From contig NZ_CP155619.1 in the NCBI RefSeq assembly GCF_039697315.1, forward strand, positions 4,588,001 through 4,652,000: DNA of 64,000 nucleotides. Reading direction: 5' to 3'. This stretch comes from Pseudomonas abietaniphila (GTDB lineage Bacteria > Pseudomonadota > Gammaproteobacteria > Pseudomonadales > Pseudomonadaceae). The translations under genes were made by a program, and so were the position numbers. The notes under the pieces are model-generated. The model did not search any database, had not been told where the DNA came from, and saw only the letters and a program-made list of their open reading frames with translations. Numbering within the stretch: position 1 is the stretch's first letter; each line of letters begins with the position of its first letter. Below are positions 37,195 through 47,253 of the stretch, piece after piece.

Positions 37195-37227
37195 CGGGGT
37201 CGGCAATCAATCAGCGCGATCTTGACT

Positions 37228-40200
37228 TCACGTCAGGCTCACATGCCGACTCAACAACGCCCGCAACGCAGCAGGTTTGACCGGTTTGGCAAGGTACTCC
37301 AGCCCTGCCGCATGCACCTGTGCCACCAGCTCGGGCCGGCCATCGGCACTGATCAGCACGCCCGGCACCGGCTCGCCCAATTGTGTGCGCAGCCATGCCA
37401 TCAGTTCGGTGCCGGTTTCGCCGTGGTCCAGGTGGTAGTCGACCAGTGCCAGATGCGGACGGATGCCGTCGTCGAGCAGGGCCTGACACTCCTCACGGTT
37501 GCGCGCGGTCCACACCTGACAGCCCCAGCGACTCAACAAGCTGTTCATGCCGATCAGGATGCTGTCTTCGTTATCGATGCACAGCACCTGCGTGCCGTTG
37601 AGTGCGGTTTTTTTAGGCTCGGCGGTCGTGGCTGGCGGCAACGATTGCGAACGCGCCAGAGGCACCGTCACGCTGAAGACGCTGCCTTTGCCCGGCCATG
37701 AGCGCACCTCCAGCGTATGGCCCAGCACACGACACAGGCCGTCAGCGATCGCCAGCCCCAGGCCAAGCCCTTTTTCGGCGCGGGTTTGATGGCTGTCCAG
37801 GCGTTTGAATTCCTCGAAGATCACCTGACGTTTGTCTTCGGGGATCCCCGGTCCACGGTCCCAGACCTCCAGGCTCAGATGGTCGCCTTTGCGTCGCACG
37901 CCCAGCAGGATCGGTCCCTTGGCGTAACGGAAGGCATTGGTCAGGAAGTTCTGCAGTACCCGGCGCAACAGCTTCACGTCGCTGGCAATCCGAAGCTGAC
38001 GGCCGCGCACGCGGAAGCTCAGACCTTGCTCCTGCGCCAGCGCCTTGAACTCCGCGCCCAACGTGTCGAACAGATTATTGAGCGGGAACGGCGCGACGGT
38101 CGGAGTGAACTTGCCGTTTTCCAGGCGGGAAATGTCCAGCAGGTCGCTGATCAGGTCCTCGGCCGAACGCAGGGAACTGTCCAGATGATGGATCAGCTTC
38201 CTGGCTTCATCGGGCACGTTGTCGTCGGTGTGCAACAAGGCGGCGGAGAACAGTCGCGCGGCGTTCATGGGCTGCATCAGGTCATGACTGACCGCTGCCA
38301 GAAAACGCGTTTTTGACTGGTTGGCGGCTTCGGCGTGGGCCTTGGCCTCAGTGAGCGCCAGGTTCAGTTGCGACAGTTCCCGGGTGCGTTCGGCCACCCG
38401 CTGTTCCAGGCTTTCGTTGACGCCTTTAAGCGCGTGCTCGGCTTCGCGGAAGGCGGTGATGTCGGTGAAACTCATGACGAAACCGCCGCCGGGCATCGGG
38501 TTGCCGATCAGCTCGATCACTCGGCCGTTGGGAAACAGCCGCTCGGAAGTATGCGCGCGACCCTGGCGCATCCAGTGCAGGCGTCGCGCGACATGCACCT
38601 CGGCTTCGCCGGGTCCGAGCAAGCCGCGTTCGGCGTTGTAGCGAATGATGTCCGCGATGGGCCTGCCGACGCTGATCAGCCCGTCCGGGTAGTTGAACAG
38701 CTCCAGATAGCGGTCGTTCCAGGCCACCAGCTTAAGCGACTGGTCCACCACGCTGATGCCCTGCGTGATGTTCTCGATGGCGCCTTGCAACAAGGCCCGG
38801 TTGAACTGCAGGACCTCGGAGGCTTCGTCGGCGATGCGCACCACGTCTTCAAGCTGCATGTCCCGGCCTTCGATGGCGGCCTTCACCACCGCACGGGTGG
38901 ACGAGGTGCCGAGGACACCGGCCAGCAGCCGCTCAGTGTGGGCAATCCATTCACCGTTGGCGTTCTGGTTCGGGTTAAAGCCTTTGCCTTGGCGATAGGC
39001 GAAGCGGATGAAGCTTTGCTGGGCGCGCTCTTCGCCGACGAAACGTGCGGAGAGCTCAAGCAAGTCCTCGATCTGTACCGCCAGCAGCGAACGATTGTTG
39101 GGCCGTGCCTGCAACTCCTGACCGATGAATCGGCCTGCCTGCCAGTGTTCCGACACGCGCGTGCGCGACAGCAGCGAAACCCAGGCGAACAGGATGAAAT
39201 TGCCCGCCATCGACAGCACCACGCCTTGGGTCAGTGGGCTGATCGGCAAATTAAGCGGATTGCTGTGAAGCCAGGCCAGCAACGGGAAACTGCTCAGTGA
39301 CCAGCCCATGCTGTGCGCGGTCAAGGGCAGCACGAGGGTGTAGAACCAGATGAAGACACCGGCCGCCAGGCCCGCGAACACGCCACGGCGGTTGGCCGGT
39401 TTCCAGTAAAGCGCGCCGATCATCGCGGGCGTCAGTTGAGTGATTGCGGCGAACGCGATCTGGCCGATGGTCGCCAGGCTGGCCGTCGAGCCCAGCAATC
39501 GGTAGCTCACGTACGCCAGCAGCAGAATCGCCACGATGCTGACCCGGCGCACCGAGAGCATCCAGTAACGGAACACCTCAAACGGACGCTCGGCGGTTTT
39601 ACGGCGCAGTAGCCACGGCAGCAACATGTCGTTGGAGACCATGGTCGACAGGGCCACGCTGGCCACGATCACCATGCCGGTCGCGGCCGATGCACCGCCG
39701 ATGAACGCCAGCATCGCCAAGGCTGGGTGCGCGTGGGCCAGGGGCACGCTGATCACGAAGGAGTCCGGGAGCACCGAGCTCGGCAGCAGCATTTGCCCGG
39801 CCAGCGCGATAGGCACCACGAACAGCGCGGCGAGCAACAGGTAGGCCGGAAACACCCACTTGGCCAGGCGTAAGTCCTGAGGTTCGATGTTCTCCACCAC
39901 CGTCACGTGAAACTGGCGGGGCAGGCACACGATGGCCATCATCGCGACGCCGGTCTGCACAACCATCGAGGGCCAGTTGATCGTCTCTTTCCAGTATTCC
40001 TCGAGGCGCGGCGCGAGCATGGCCTGATTGAACAGATCGTCGACCCCGTCATACAGGCCGAAGGTCACGAAGACGCCGACCGCCATAAAGGCGAACAGCT
40101 TGACCAGCGCCTCGAACGCGATGGCCAGGACCATGCCGCGGTGGTGTTCGGTGGCGTCGAGGTTGCGTGTGCCGAAGACGATGGTGAAAAGCGCCAGCAC

Positions 40201-40701
40201 CAGCGAAACGATCAGTGCGGTGTCCTGCGCGCGCGTACCTGCGGCGTCGGCGCCGGCACCGATGAGAATGTTCACGCCGAGCACGATGCCTTTGAGCTGC
40301 AAGGCGATGTAGGGCAGGACGCCTATCAGGCAGATCAGCGCGACGACGACCGCCAGCGACTGGGATTTGCCGTAGCGCGCGGCGATGAAGTCGGCGATGG
40401 AGGTGATGTTTTCCTGTTTGCTGATGAGCACCATTTTCTGCAGCACCCAGGGCGCCAGCACCATCATCACGATGGGCCCGAGGTAGATCGGCAGGAACGA
40501 CCACAACTGCTCGGCCGCCTGACCGACCGCACCGAAGAACGTCCAACTGGTGCAGTAGACCGCCAGTGACAGGCTGTACACCCACGCGCGCAATCGAGGC
40601 GGCAGGGCGCCGCTGCGACGGTCGCCGTAAAAGGCGATGGCGAACATGATGGCCATATAGGCCAGGGCGACGGCAGCGATCAGTCCGCTGGACAGCGACA
40701 T
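37228..40701 (-). CDS. mxtR: SSS-transporter/PAS/hybrid histidine kinase, MxtR/CrbS-type
   Basis: 1157 residues. The N-terminal half is a sodium/solute-symporter domain (about 12-13 membrane segments, KQENITSIADFIAARYG typical). Then come a PAS domain (about 650-760), the kinase H-box FLAAVSHDLMQPMNAARL near residue 805, N-box QNFLTNAFRYAKG, G-boxes DRGPGIPEDKR and KGLGLGLAIADG, and a receiver with LALVDYHLDHGE near 1087. This architecture and length match P. aeruginosa MxtR and Vibrio CrbS, which control acetate use through ErdR/CrbR; no response regulator is adjacent. ATG 40701 has GGAG 5 bases upstream. Confidence 0.85.
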   Translation of the reverse strand: MSLSSGLIAAVALAYMAIMFAIAFYGDRRSGALPPRLRAWVYSLSLAVYCTSWTFFGAVGQAAEQLWSFLPIYLGPIVMMVLAPWVLQKMVLISKQENITSIADFIAARYGKSQSLAVVVALICLIGVLPYIALQLKGIVLGVNILIGAGADAAGTRAQDTALIVSLVLALFTIVFGTRNLDATEHHRGMVLAIAFEALVKLFAFMAVGVFVTFGLYDGVDDLFNQAMLAPRLEEYWKETINWPSMVVQTGVAMMAIVCLPRQFHVTVVENIEPQDLRLAKWVFPAYLLLAALFVVPIALAGQMLLPSSVLPDSFVISVPLAHAHPALAMLAFIGGASAATGMVIVASVALSTMVSNDMLLPWLLRRKTAERPFEVFRYWMLSVRRVSIVAILLLAYVSYRLLGSTASLATIGQIAFAAITQLTPAMIGALYWKPANRRGVFAGLAAGVFIWFYTLVLPLTAHSMGWSLSSFPLLAWLHSNPLNLPISPLTQGVVLSMAGNFILFAWVSLLSRTRVSEHWQAGRFIGQELQARPNNRSLLAVQIEDLLELSARFVGEERAQQSFIRFAYRQGKGFNPNQNANGEWIAHTERLLAGVLGTSSTRAVVKAAIEGRDMQLEDVVRIADEASEVLQFNRALLQGAIENITQGISVVDQSLKLVAWNDRYLELFNYPDGLISVGRPIADIIRYNAERGLLGPGEAEVHVARRLHWMRQGRAHTSERLFPNGRVIELIGNPMPGGGFVMSFTDITAFREAEHALKGVNESLEQRVAERTRELSQLNLALTEAKAHAEAANQSKTRFLAAVSHDLMQPMNAARLFSAALLHTDDNVPDEARKLIHHLDSSLRSAEDLISDLLDISRLENGKFTPTVAPFPLNNLFDTLGAEFKALAQEQGLSFRVRGRQLRIASDVKLLRRVLQNFLTNAFRYAKGPILLGVRRKGDHLSLEVWDRGPGIPEDKRQVIFEEFKRLDSHQTRAEKGLGLGLAIADGLCRVLGHTLEVRSWPGKGSVFSVTVPLARSQSLPPATTAEPKKTALNGTQVLCIDNEDSILIGMNSLLSRWGCQVWTARNREECQALLDDGIRPHLALVDYHLDHGETGTELMAWLRTQLGEPVPGVLISADGRPELVAQVHAAGLEYLAKPVKPAALRALLSRHVSLT

Positions 40702-40833
40702 GGGAACTCCAGATTCAAACAGGTCACGATTCGACGGCGATCCTTCGCCGGTCAGACAGTCTCGCACGCCGCATCACGTTCGTCTGTCTCGACCAAGGTC
40801 TGAGCGGCGCGGTGTCGCAGGTGCGCGGTGGGG

Positions 40834-40982
40834 TGTAGGAGCGTGGCTTGTGCCTGGGCCGCATCCGGAAGATCGGCGACGTAGTCGCCGTTAAATCTGC
40901 AAACGCGCTGTGTCAGATGCAGTGCGGATGCAGGGTTCACTGCCGCTTCGCGGCAGATCGCGGGACAAGCCACGCTCCTACA
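40834..40982. repeat. REP pair, class C, chimeric left arm
   Basis: TGTAGGAGCGTGGCTTGT at the left and GACAAGCCACGCTCCTACA at the right, 149 bases. The left arm continues CTGGGCCGCATCCGGA (40854-40869), the complement of a segment in the REPs at 19903 and 50442. The right half has a CTGCCGC/GCGGCAG hairpin. It occupies most of the gap between mxtR and the TDT gene. Confidence 0.85.
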
Positions 40983-41032
40983 ATAATTCGTTTATATCGG
41001 TTAAATCTATGAGGGATAGAGAAATTACCCGC

Positions 41033-41061
41033 TTAATCGATATCGGGTCGCGCCGTAATAT
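41033..41061 (+). promoter_or_regulatory. Candidate promoter of the TDT transporter gene
   Basis: TTAATC (41033-41038) and TAATAT (41056-41061), 17-base spacing, about 34 bases before the ATG. Moderate match. Confidence 0.35.
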
Positions 41062-41094
41062 GAATACCACCTCACATGAGGACAGGAGCGACCC

Positions 41095-42240
41095 ATGAAT
41101 CACACCCTTCTAATCCCGCGCAGACCCTTCAGCCAACTGAGCCATCCGCGGGAAGTCATTCGTCAATTCACCCCCAACTGGTTCGCGGCAACCATGGGCA
41201 CCGGCATTCTATCCGCCGTGCTCACGCAGCTGCCCGTTCACATTCCGGGCATGCTTCAGCTCGCAGAAGCGTTGTGGATGCTGAACATCGTCATGTTCCT
41301 CAGCTTCAGCGTTCTTTACGCCGCGCGCTGGGTGATGTTCTTTGATGAAGCGCGGCGGATTTTCGGGCATTCAACGGTTTCGATGTTCTTCGGCACCATC
41401 CCGATGGGCATGGCGACGATCATCAACGGGTTGCTCACGTTCGGTGTGCCGCGATGGGGGCAGGGCGTGTTGCCGCCGGCCGAAGCGCTGTGGTGGCTGG
41501 ACGTGGCGATGTCGCTGGCGTGTGGCGTGGTGATCCCGTTCATGATGTTTACCCGTCAAGAACACCGCATCGATCAGATGACGGCGGTCTGGCTGCTGCC
41601 GGTGGTCGCGGCGGAAGTGGCGGCGGCCAGTGGAGGCCTGCTGGCCCCGCATCTGGCGGACAGCCACAGCCAGTTCAGCGTGCTGATCACCAGCTACGTG
41701 CTGTGGGCGATGTCGGTGCCGGTCGCATTCAGCATTCTCACCATCCTGTTATTGCGCATGGCGCTGCACAAACTGCCGCACGAAAACATGGCCGCCTCAA
41801 GCTGGCTGGCGCTGGGGCCGATCAGCACCGGGGCTTTTGGATTGATGGTGCTGGGGGCTGATTCGCCTGCGATCTTTGCCGCCCATGGTTTAGGGGGCGT
41901 AGGTGAGATTGCGTCGGGGCTGGGCCTGATCGCCGGGATAATCCTGTGGGGTGTCGGTGTGTGGTGGCTGCTGATGGCCGTGCTGATCACGGTTCGCTAT
42001 TTGCGCACCGGCATCCCGTTCAACCTCGGCTGGTGGGGGTTCACGTTTCCACTGGGGGTGTTTGCCTTGACCACGCTGAAGCTGGGGGCTGTCTTGCAGC
42101 TGGGGTTCTTTTCGGTGCTGGGAAGCCTGCTGGTGGCAAGCCTGGCGATGCTATGGCTGGTGATCATGCGCCGCACTCTGGTGGGCGCCTATAAAGGAGA
42201 GCTCTTCGTTTCGCCGTGTATTGCCGGGTTTAAGAAGTGA
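41095..42240 (+). CDS. TDT-family transporter (TehA/SLAC1/SSU1 type)
   Basis: 381 residues, about ten membrane segments. FTPNWFAATMGTGILSAVL at the N-terminus is the family signature. Members carry anions such as sulfite, malate or chloride, or give tellurite resistance; this substrate is unknown. AGGAG precedes the ATG. Stands alone between REPs, divergent from mxtR. Confidence 0.88.
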   Translation: MNHTLLIPRRPFSQLSHPREVIRQFTPNWFAATMGTGILSAVLTQLPVHIPGMLQLAEALWMLNIVMFLSFSVLYAARWVMFFDEARRIFGHSTVSMFFGTIPMGMATIINGLLTFGVPRWGQGVLPPAEALWWLDVAMSLACGVVIPFMMFTRQEHRIDQMTAVWLLPVVAAEVAAASGGLLAPHLADSHSQFSVLITSYVLWAMSVPVAFSILTILLLRMALHKLPHENMAASSWLALGPISTGAFGLMVLGADSPAIFAAHGLGGVGEIASGLGLIAGIILWGVGVWWLLMAVLITVRYLRTGIPFNLGWWGFTFPLGVFALTTLKLGAVLQLGFFSVLGSLLVASLAMLWLVIMRRTLVGAYKGELFVSPCIAGFKK

Positions 42241-42270
42241 ACGGTTTTCCTACTCACGCGATATGAAACG

Positions 42271-42357
42271 GTGGGAGCGAATTCATTCGCGAAAAATGTT
42301 CCGGAGGATGGAGATGTATTGACGTACCTGCCCTTCGCGAATGAATTCGCTCCCACA
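42271..42357. repeat. REP pair, class A
   Basis: GTGGGAGCGAATTCATTCGC and its complement, 87 bases, upstream of the MFS-acyltransferase gene. Confidence 0.88.
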
Positions 42358-42467
42358 GGGTGTGCGCCTATCGACAGAAATGCCGGTTACGTCTTCAATG
42401 TGGCTCGGACTGGAATCCCGTCTTCCAATCCAAAAGCCGACCCCGGCGTCATTCAGGATGAAGTTTG

Positions 42468-44339
42468 ATGAGTCAGTCGCAATTCAATCTGTTGGGCAAA
42501 CGGCGGTTCCTGCCGTTTTTCGTGACGCAGTCCCTCGGGGCGTTCAACGACAACATCTTCAAGCAATCGCTGATCCTCGCCATCCTCTACAAGCTGACCA
42601 TCGACGGTGACCGCTCGATCTACGTCAACCTGTGCGCGCTGCTGTTCATTCTCCCGTTCTTCCTGTTCTCGGCGCTGGCCGGGCAGTTCGGCGAGAAGTA
42701 CCCCAAGGACAAGCTGATCCGCATGATCAAAGTGCTGGAGATCGGCATCATGGTCGTCGGCGCCATCGGGTTTCTCTTCGATCACCTGTCCTTGATGCTC
42801 GCCGCGCTCTTCGCCATGGGCACGCACTCCGCGCTGTTCGGGCCGGTGAAGTATTCGATCCTGCCGCAGCACCTGCATGAAAACGAACTGGTGGGCGGCA
42901 ATGGTCTGGTGGAGATGGGCACCTTTCTGGCGATCCTTGCCGGGACCATCGGCGCGGGGATCATGATGTCGGCCACTCATTACGCACCGATTGTTTCGAC
43001 TGCGATGGTGCTGGTCGCCTGTCTGGGTTATCTCGCCAGCCGTGGCATCCCGCCCGCCGCTGCCGCGAGCCCGGACATGCGCCTGAACTGGAACATCTTC
43101 AGCGAGTCCTGGGCAACGCTGAAACTGGGCCTGGGCCAGACCAAAGCGGTCTCGCGCTCGATCGTGGGCAACTCCTGGTTCTGGTTCGTCGGCGCGATTT
43201 ACCTGACGCAGATCCCGGCCTACGCGAAAGAATTCCTGTACGGCGATGAAACCGTCGTCACCCTGATCCTCACGGTATTTTCCATCGGTATCGCGGCCGG
43301 CTCCATGCTGTGCGAGCGACTGTCGGGGCGCAAAGTGGAGATCGGGCTCGTTCCGTTCGGGTCGATGGGCCTGACGGTATTCGGCCTGTTGTTGTGGTGG
43401 CATTCGGGCGAGTTTCCGCAAAACGTTCAAGCCAATAACTGGCTGGCGGTGCTGGGTTACGGGCAGGCGTGGTGGGTGCTGTTCGACATCCTCGGCATTG
43501 GCGTCTTCGGTGGGTTTTACATCGTGCCGCTGTACGCGCTGATCCAGTCGCGCACGTCCGAGAAGGAGCGCTCGCGGGTCATCGCCTCGAACAACATCCT
43601 CAACGCACTGTTCATGGTGGTGTCGGCGATTGTGTCGATCATCTTTCTGAGCGTGGTGAAACTCTCGATTCCACAGCTGTTCCTTGTGGTCTCGCTGATG
43701 AACATCGCGGTGAATACCTACATCTTCAAGATCGTCCCGGAATTCACCATGCGTTTCATGATCTGGCTGCTCAGCCACTCCATGTACCGCGTCGAGCATC
43801 GTGACCTGGAACAGATTCCTGAAGAAGGCGCTGCGTTGCTGGTCTGCAACCATGTGTCATTCGTGGATGCCTTGTTGATCGCCGGCTCCGTGCGCAGGCC
43901 GATCCGCTTCGTCATGTACTACAAGATCTTCAACCTGCCAGTGCTCAACTTCATCTTCCGCACCGCAGGCGCGATTCCCATCGCCGGACGCAGTGAGGAC
44001 CTGTTGATCTATGACCAGGCGTTCAAGCGGATCGCCGACTACCTGAAAGACGGTGAGCTGGTGTGCATTTTCCCCGAAGGCAAACTGACCACCACCGGTG
44101 AGATCGACGAGTTCAAAGGCGGCATGACCCGCGTGCTGCAAGAGACCGACGTGCCGGTGATTCCGCTGGCGTTGCAGGGCTTGTGGGGCAGTTTCTTCAG
44201 CCGCGATCCCGAGAAGGGTGTGTTCCGCAGATTGTGGTCGCGGGTGACGTTGGTGGCAGGGCCGGCGTTGGCCAGTGAACAGTCCGAACCCGCCTTGGTG
44301 CGTGAGCGGGTGGCGGAGTTGAGAGGGGCGGTGCGTTAA
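42468..44339 (+). CDS. LplT-like MFS transporter fused to a PlsC-type acyltransferase
   Basis: 623 residues. The first 400 or so form a 12-segment MFS domain of the lysophospholipid-flippase type (FFVTQSLGAFNDNIFKQSL). The C-terminal 200 are a 1-acyl-glycerol-3-phosphate acyltransferase with NHVSFVDALL (HX4D), RSEDLLIYDQAF and FPEGKLTTTGEIDEFKGGM. This suits recycling of lysophospholipid or making phosphatidic acid at the inner membrane; it lacks the acyl-ACP synthetase part of the Aas fusion. ATG 42468 follows AGGATGAAG. Confidence 0.9.
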   Translation: MSQSQFNLLGKRRFLPFFVTQSLGAFNDNIFKQSLILAILYKLTIDGDRSIYVNLCALLFILPFFLFSALAGQFGEKYPKDKLIRMIKVLEIGIMVVGAIGFLFDHLSLMLAALFAMGTHSALFGPVKYSILPQHLHENELVGGNGLVEMGTFLAILAGTIGAGIMMSATHYAPIVSTAMVLVACLGYLASRGIPPAAAASPDMRLNWNIFSESWATLKLGLGQTKAVSRSIVGNSWFWFVGAIYLTQIPAYAKEFLYGDETVVTLILTVFSIGIAAGSMLCERLSGRKVEIGLVPFGSMGLTVFGLLLWWHSGEFPQNVQANNWLAVLGYGQAWWVLFDILGIGVFGGFYIVPLYALIQSRTSEKERSRVIASNNILNALFMVVSAIVSIIFLSVVKLSIPQLFLVVSLMNIAVNTYIFKIVPEFTMRFMIWLLSHSMYRVEHRDLEQIPEEGAALLVCNHVSFVDALLIAGSVRRPIRFVMYYKIFNLPVLNFIFRTAGAIPIAGRSEDLLIYDQAFKRIADYLKDGELVCIFPEGKLTTTGEIDEFKGGMTRVLQETDVPVIPLALQGLWGSFFSRDPEKGVFRRLWSRVTLVAGPALASEQSEPALVRERVAELRGAVR

Positions 44340-44375
44340 CCGAGGCCCCTCGGTGCAGGCATGACATGCAATGTC

Positions 44376-44467
44376 CTGTGGGAGCGAATTCATTCGCGAG
44401 ACGTAGGTACATCCGACGCATCTTCGTCGGAGGGCCCACCGCATCGCGAATGAATTCGCTCCCACAG
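44376..44467. repeat. REP pair, class A
   Basis: CTGTGGGAGCGAATTCATTC and its complement, 92 bases, between convergent genes. Confidence 0.9.
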
Positions 44468-44519
44468 TGCTGTGGCGTTTCACATAAAGCGGTTGTTCTG
44501 ACCCATTGCCAGCAACCCG

Positions 44520-45482
44520 TCAGCCCACCACCGGCCTGTCTTCCGTCACCCCTTCATCCGGCGCCATCTTCCTGAAGTACGTCGACAGCAACGCCCCCGA
44601 GATATTGTGCCACACGCTGAACAGCGCGCTGGGCACCGCCGCCAGTGGCGAGAAGTGGGCGCTGGCCAGGGCGGCGCCGAGGCCGGAGTTCTGCATGCCG
44701 ACTTCCAGCGACAGCGACTTGCGCTGGGCCAATGGCAGTTTGAACACCTTCCCCGTGAAGTAGCCCAGCAGAAATCCAAAGCTGTTGTGCAGCATGACCA
44801 CGGCCATGATCAGCAGGCCTGACTCGGCGATTTTTGCCTGACTGGCGGCCACGACGGCGCAGACGATCATCACGATGCTCACCACCGAAATCAGCGGCAG
44901 CACGTCGACCGCGAACTGCACGCGAGCGCCGAGCAGGCGTTGGGCGATGACGCCCAGCACGATCGGCAGCATCACCAGTTGCAGGATCGACCAGAACATC
45001 TCCATGAAGGACACCGGCAGCCATGCCGACGCCAGCAGCCAGATCAGGGCCGGGGTCAGCAGCGGGGCGAGGAGGGTGGTGACGGCTGCGATGGCGACCG
45101 ACAGCGCCAGATCGCCTTTCGCCAGCCAGGTCATGACGTTGGACGATGTGCCGCTCGGGCAGCAGCCGACCAGAATCACGCCGACGGCGATTTCCGGCGG
45201 CAGGTGAAACGCCTGGCACAGCAACCAGGCCACGCCCGGCATGATCACGAAATGTGCGACCACACCCAGGGCCACGCGCCAGGGATGGCGCACGACCTCG
45301 GAAAAATCCTCAAGCTTGAGGGTCAGGCCCATGCCGAACATGACCAGCCCCAAGAGCGGCACGATCAATGTCTTCAGGCCGATGAACCAAGTGGGGAACA
45401 GGAACGCCAGCACGGCGAACAGCAGCACCCAGTACGCGAAGGTATTGCCGACAAAACGACTCAAAGCAGCCAGTGCACGCAT
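44520..45482 (-). CDS. Bile acid:sodium symporter family (BASS) transporter
   Basis: 320 residues, about ten membrane segments. CCPSGTSSNVMTWLAKGDLALSV and the LEVGMQNSGLGAALA segment are BASS sodium-site motifs. Likely a sodium-coupled importer of an organic acid; pantoate, ketoacids and bile acids are known substrates in the family. ATG 45482 has AAGGAG 7 bases upstream. Confidence 0.9.
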   Translation of the reverse strand: MRALAALSRFVGNTFAYWVLLFAVLAFLFPTWFIGLKTLIVPLLGLVMFGMGLTLKLEDFSEVVRHPWRVALGVVAHFVIMPGVAWLLCQAFHLPPEIAVGVILVGCCPSGTSSNVMTWLAKGDLALSVAIAAVTTLLAPLLTPALIWLLASAWLPVSFMEMFWSILQLVMLPIVLGVIAQRLLGARVQFAVDVLPLISVVSIVMIVCAVVAASQAKIAESGLLIMAVVMLHNSFGFLLGYFTGKVFKLPLAQRKSLSLEVGMQNSGLGAALASAHFSPLAAVPSALFSVWHNISGALLSTYFRKMAPDEGVTEDRPVVG

Positions 45483-45521
45483 GGCTTGCTCCTTTTTATG
45501 AGTTGGAACAAGGAACAAAAT

Positions 45522-45610
45522 TGTGGGAGCCGGCTTGCTGGCGAAAGCGTTAGTTCAGACAACTCAATGTTGAATGACAGATCGTATTCGCCAGCACGCC
45601 GGCTCCCACA
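45522..45610. repeat. REP pair, class D
   Basis: TGTGGGAGCCGGCTTGCTGG and its complement CCAGCACGCCGGCTCCCACA (one insertion), 89 bases, between the BASS and rdgC genes. Confidence 0.88.
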
Positions 45611-45624
45611 GTTTCGAGATGGGG

Positions 45625-46545
45625 TCAGATCCCCTGCGGAATCTCTTCACCGCCCAGTGCGTCGAACAACTGCGGCAGGAACTCGCCGAAGGTCAGCATC
45701 ATCAGGGTGAAGCTGGCGTCCTGCTGGCCCAGTGCGTCGTCGCCGCCGTCCTGCTCCGCCTGATCCTGCAGCAGGTCTTCGAACTTCAGGCGTTTGACGC
45801 CCAGTTTGTCGTCGAGCACGAAGGACAATTTGTCCTGCCAGGCCAGTGACAGCTGAGTCACGACTTTACCGGTACTCAGGTGCAGCTGGATTTCGTCGCT
45901 GGTCAGGTCCTGACGCTTGCACTTCACGATGCCGCCGTCCTCGTGGGTGTCGCGCAGTTCGCATTCGTCGAGGACGAAGAAGCTCTCGGCGGTCTGCCCT
46001 GTCTTGACCCATTCGGTCATCACGGCGGTCGGTGCGGTTTTTACGGTCACGGGACGGACCGGCAGCGAGCCGACCACTTCACGCAGAGTCGACAGCAGGT
46101 CTTCAGCGCGTTTCGGGCTGGACGCGTTGACCAGAATGACGCCTTGCTTCGGGGCGATGGCCGCAAACGTCATGGAGCGGCGGATAAAGGCGCGCGGCAG
46201 GAAGGCCTGAATGATTTCATCCTTGAGCTGGTCGCGTTCCTTCTTATAGACCTTGCGCATCTGCTCGGTCTCGATCTCTTCGACTTTCTCTTTCAATGCG
46301 TCGTTGACCACGCTGCCCGGCAGGATGCGTTCTTCCTTGCGCGCCGACACCAGCATGAAGTCGCCACTGACATGCACCAGCGGTGCGTCTTCACCTTTGC
46401 CGAACGGGGCGATGAAACCGTAAGTGGTCAACTCCTGGCTGGCACAAGCGCGTGCAGGCTTGGTCGCCAATGCGGTTTCCAGCGCCTCGGCATCAAATGG
46501 CAGGTCCTGGGTCAGGCGATAGACAAGCAGGTTTTTGAACCACAT
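45625..46545 (-). CDS. rdgC: Recombination-associated protein RdgC
   Basis: 306 residues, the usual length. A nucleoid-associated ring-forming DNA-binding protein that restrains Rec[19 protein letters not shown] is the family N-terminus. ATG 46545 has GGAGAG 9 bases upstream. Divergent from the tRNA pair. Confidence 0.97.
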   Translation of the reverse strand: MWFKNLLVYRLTQDLPFDAEALETALATKPARACASQELTTYGFIAPFGKGEDAPLVHVSGDFMLVSARKEERILPGSVVNDALKEKVEEIETEQMRKVYKKERDQLKDEIIQAFLPRAFIRRSMTFAAIAPKQGVILVNASSPKRAEDLLSTLREVVGSLPVRPVTVKTAPTAVMTEWVKTGQTAESFFVLDECELRDTHEDGGIVKCKRQDLTSDEIQLHLSTGKVVTQLSLAWQDKLSFVLDDKLGVKRLKFEDLLQDQAEQDGGDDALGQQDASFTLMMLTFGEFLPQLFDALGGEEIPQGI

Positions 46546-46655
46546 GGGGTACGTCTCTCCTTTATACAAAGGGGGGCATTATTCGCTGCCGCGACCCTGC
46601 GGCCAACCCTGACGTAAGCCTTTGGCGGGAATATAAAAATTATTTAAAAAAGTGC

Positions 46656-46684
46656 TTGCCAGAGGTGGGATCGCTCCGTAGAAT
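46656..46684 (+). promoter_or_regulatory. Promoter of the tRNA-Val/tRNA-Asp unit
   Basis: TTGCCA (46656-46661) and TAGAAT (46679-46684), exactly 17 apart, after an AT-rich stretch at 46630-46650 that may act as an UP element. Confidence 0.75.
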
Positions 46685-46704
46685 GCGCGCCACACCGAAG
46701 CGAA

Positions 46705-46780
46705 GGGTGATTAGCTCAGCTGGGAGAGCGTCTGCCTTACAAGCAGAATGTCGGCGGTTCGATCCCGTCATCACCCACCA
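46705..46780 (+). tRNA. tRNA-Val (TAC anticodon)
   Basis: 76 bases with encoded CCA. The acceptor GGGTGAT pairs with ATCACCC; anticodon TAC at 46738-46740. First of two tRNAs in one transcript. Confidence 0.97.
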
Positions 46781-46799
46781 TTCGTTTCAAGTGTTACGC

Positions 46800-46876
46800 G
46801 CAGCGGTAGTTCAGTCGGTTAGAATACCGGCCTGTCACGCCGGGGGTCGCGGGTTCGAGTCCCGTCCGCTGCGCCA
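46800..46876 (+). tRNA. tRNA-Asp (GTC anticodon)
   Basis: 77 bases with encoded CCA. Acceptor GCAGCGG pairs with CCGCTGC; anticodon GTC at 46834-46836. Follows tRNA-Val by 19 bases. Confidence 0.97.
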
Positions 46877-46882
46877 TATTGA

Positions 46883-46943
46883 GTTACGAGGCCCTTGAAC
46901 TCCTCGTAACGACAGAAAGAGCGACCTTAGGGTCGCTTTTTTT
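46883..46943 (+). terminator. tRNA operon terminator (double hairpin)
   Basis: First hairpin GTTACGAGG/CCTCGTAAC (46883-46910), then AGCGACC/GGTCGCT with seven T residues (46920-46943). The second is a standard intrinsic terminator. Confidence 0.88.
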
Positions 46944-47000
46944 GTGCCCGCGATTTGATGCATGGGCGACGCAATCTGCTGTTGATTCTGGCCATAGGCC

Positions 47001-47135
47001 GTAGGAGCGTGGCTTGTCCTGCGATCGGTTGCTCAGCAGCCGTGAAATCTGACGGCCTGTTTTTCACCTGACACACCGCATTCAACCGTCCTGCTGCCGC
47101 TTCGCGCCAGATCGCGGGACAAGCCACGCTCCTAC
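47001..47135. repeat. REP pair, class C
   Basis: GTAGGAGCGTGGCTTGTCC and GGGACAAGCCACGCTCCTAC, 135 bases. With the terminator it fills most of the gap 46877-47253; nothing else was recognised there. Confidence 0.88.
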
Positions 47136-47253
47136 CGTTCTCCGTCGTGCCGTGCGCAGATGTTGCGTCATACGGCACCTACAGATCCGGGGGGGCGACT
47201 CAGTGAATGCATGTGCTTCCGATCCCGGTTCTGCCCGAAAAACTCTCCGCGCT

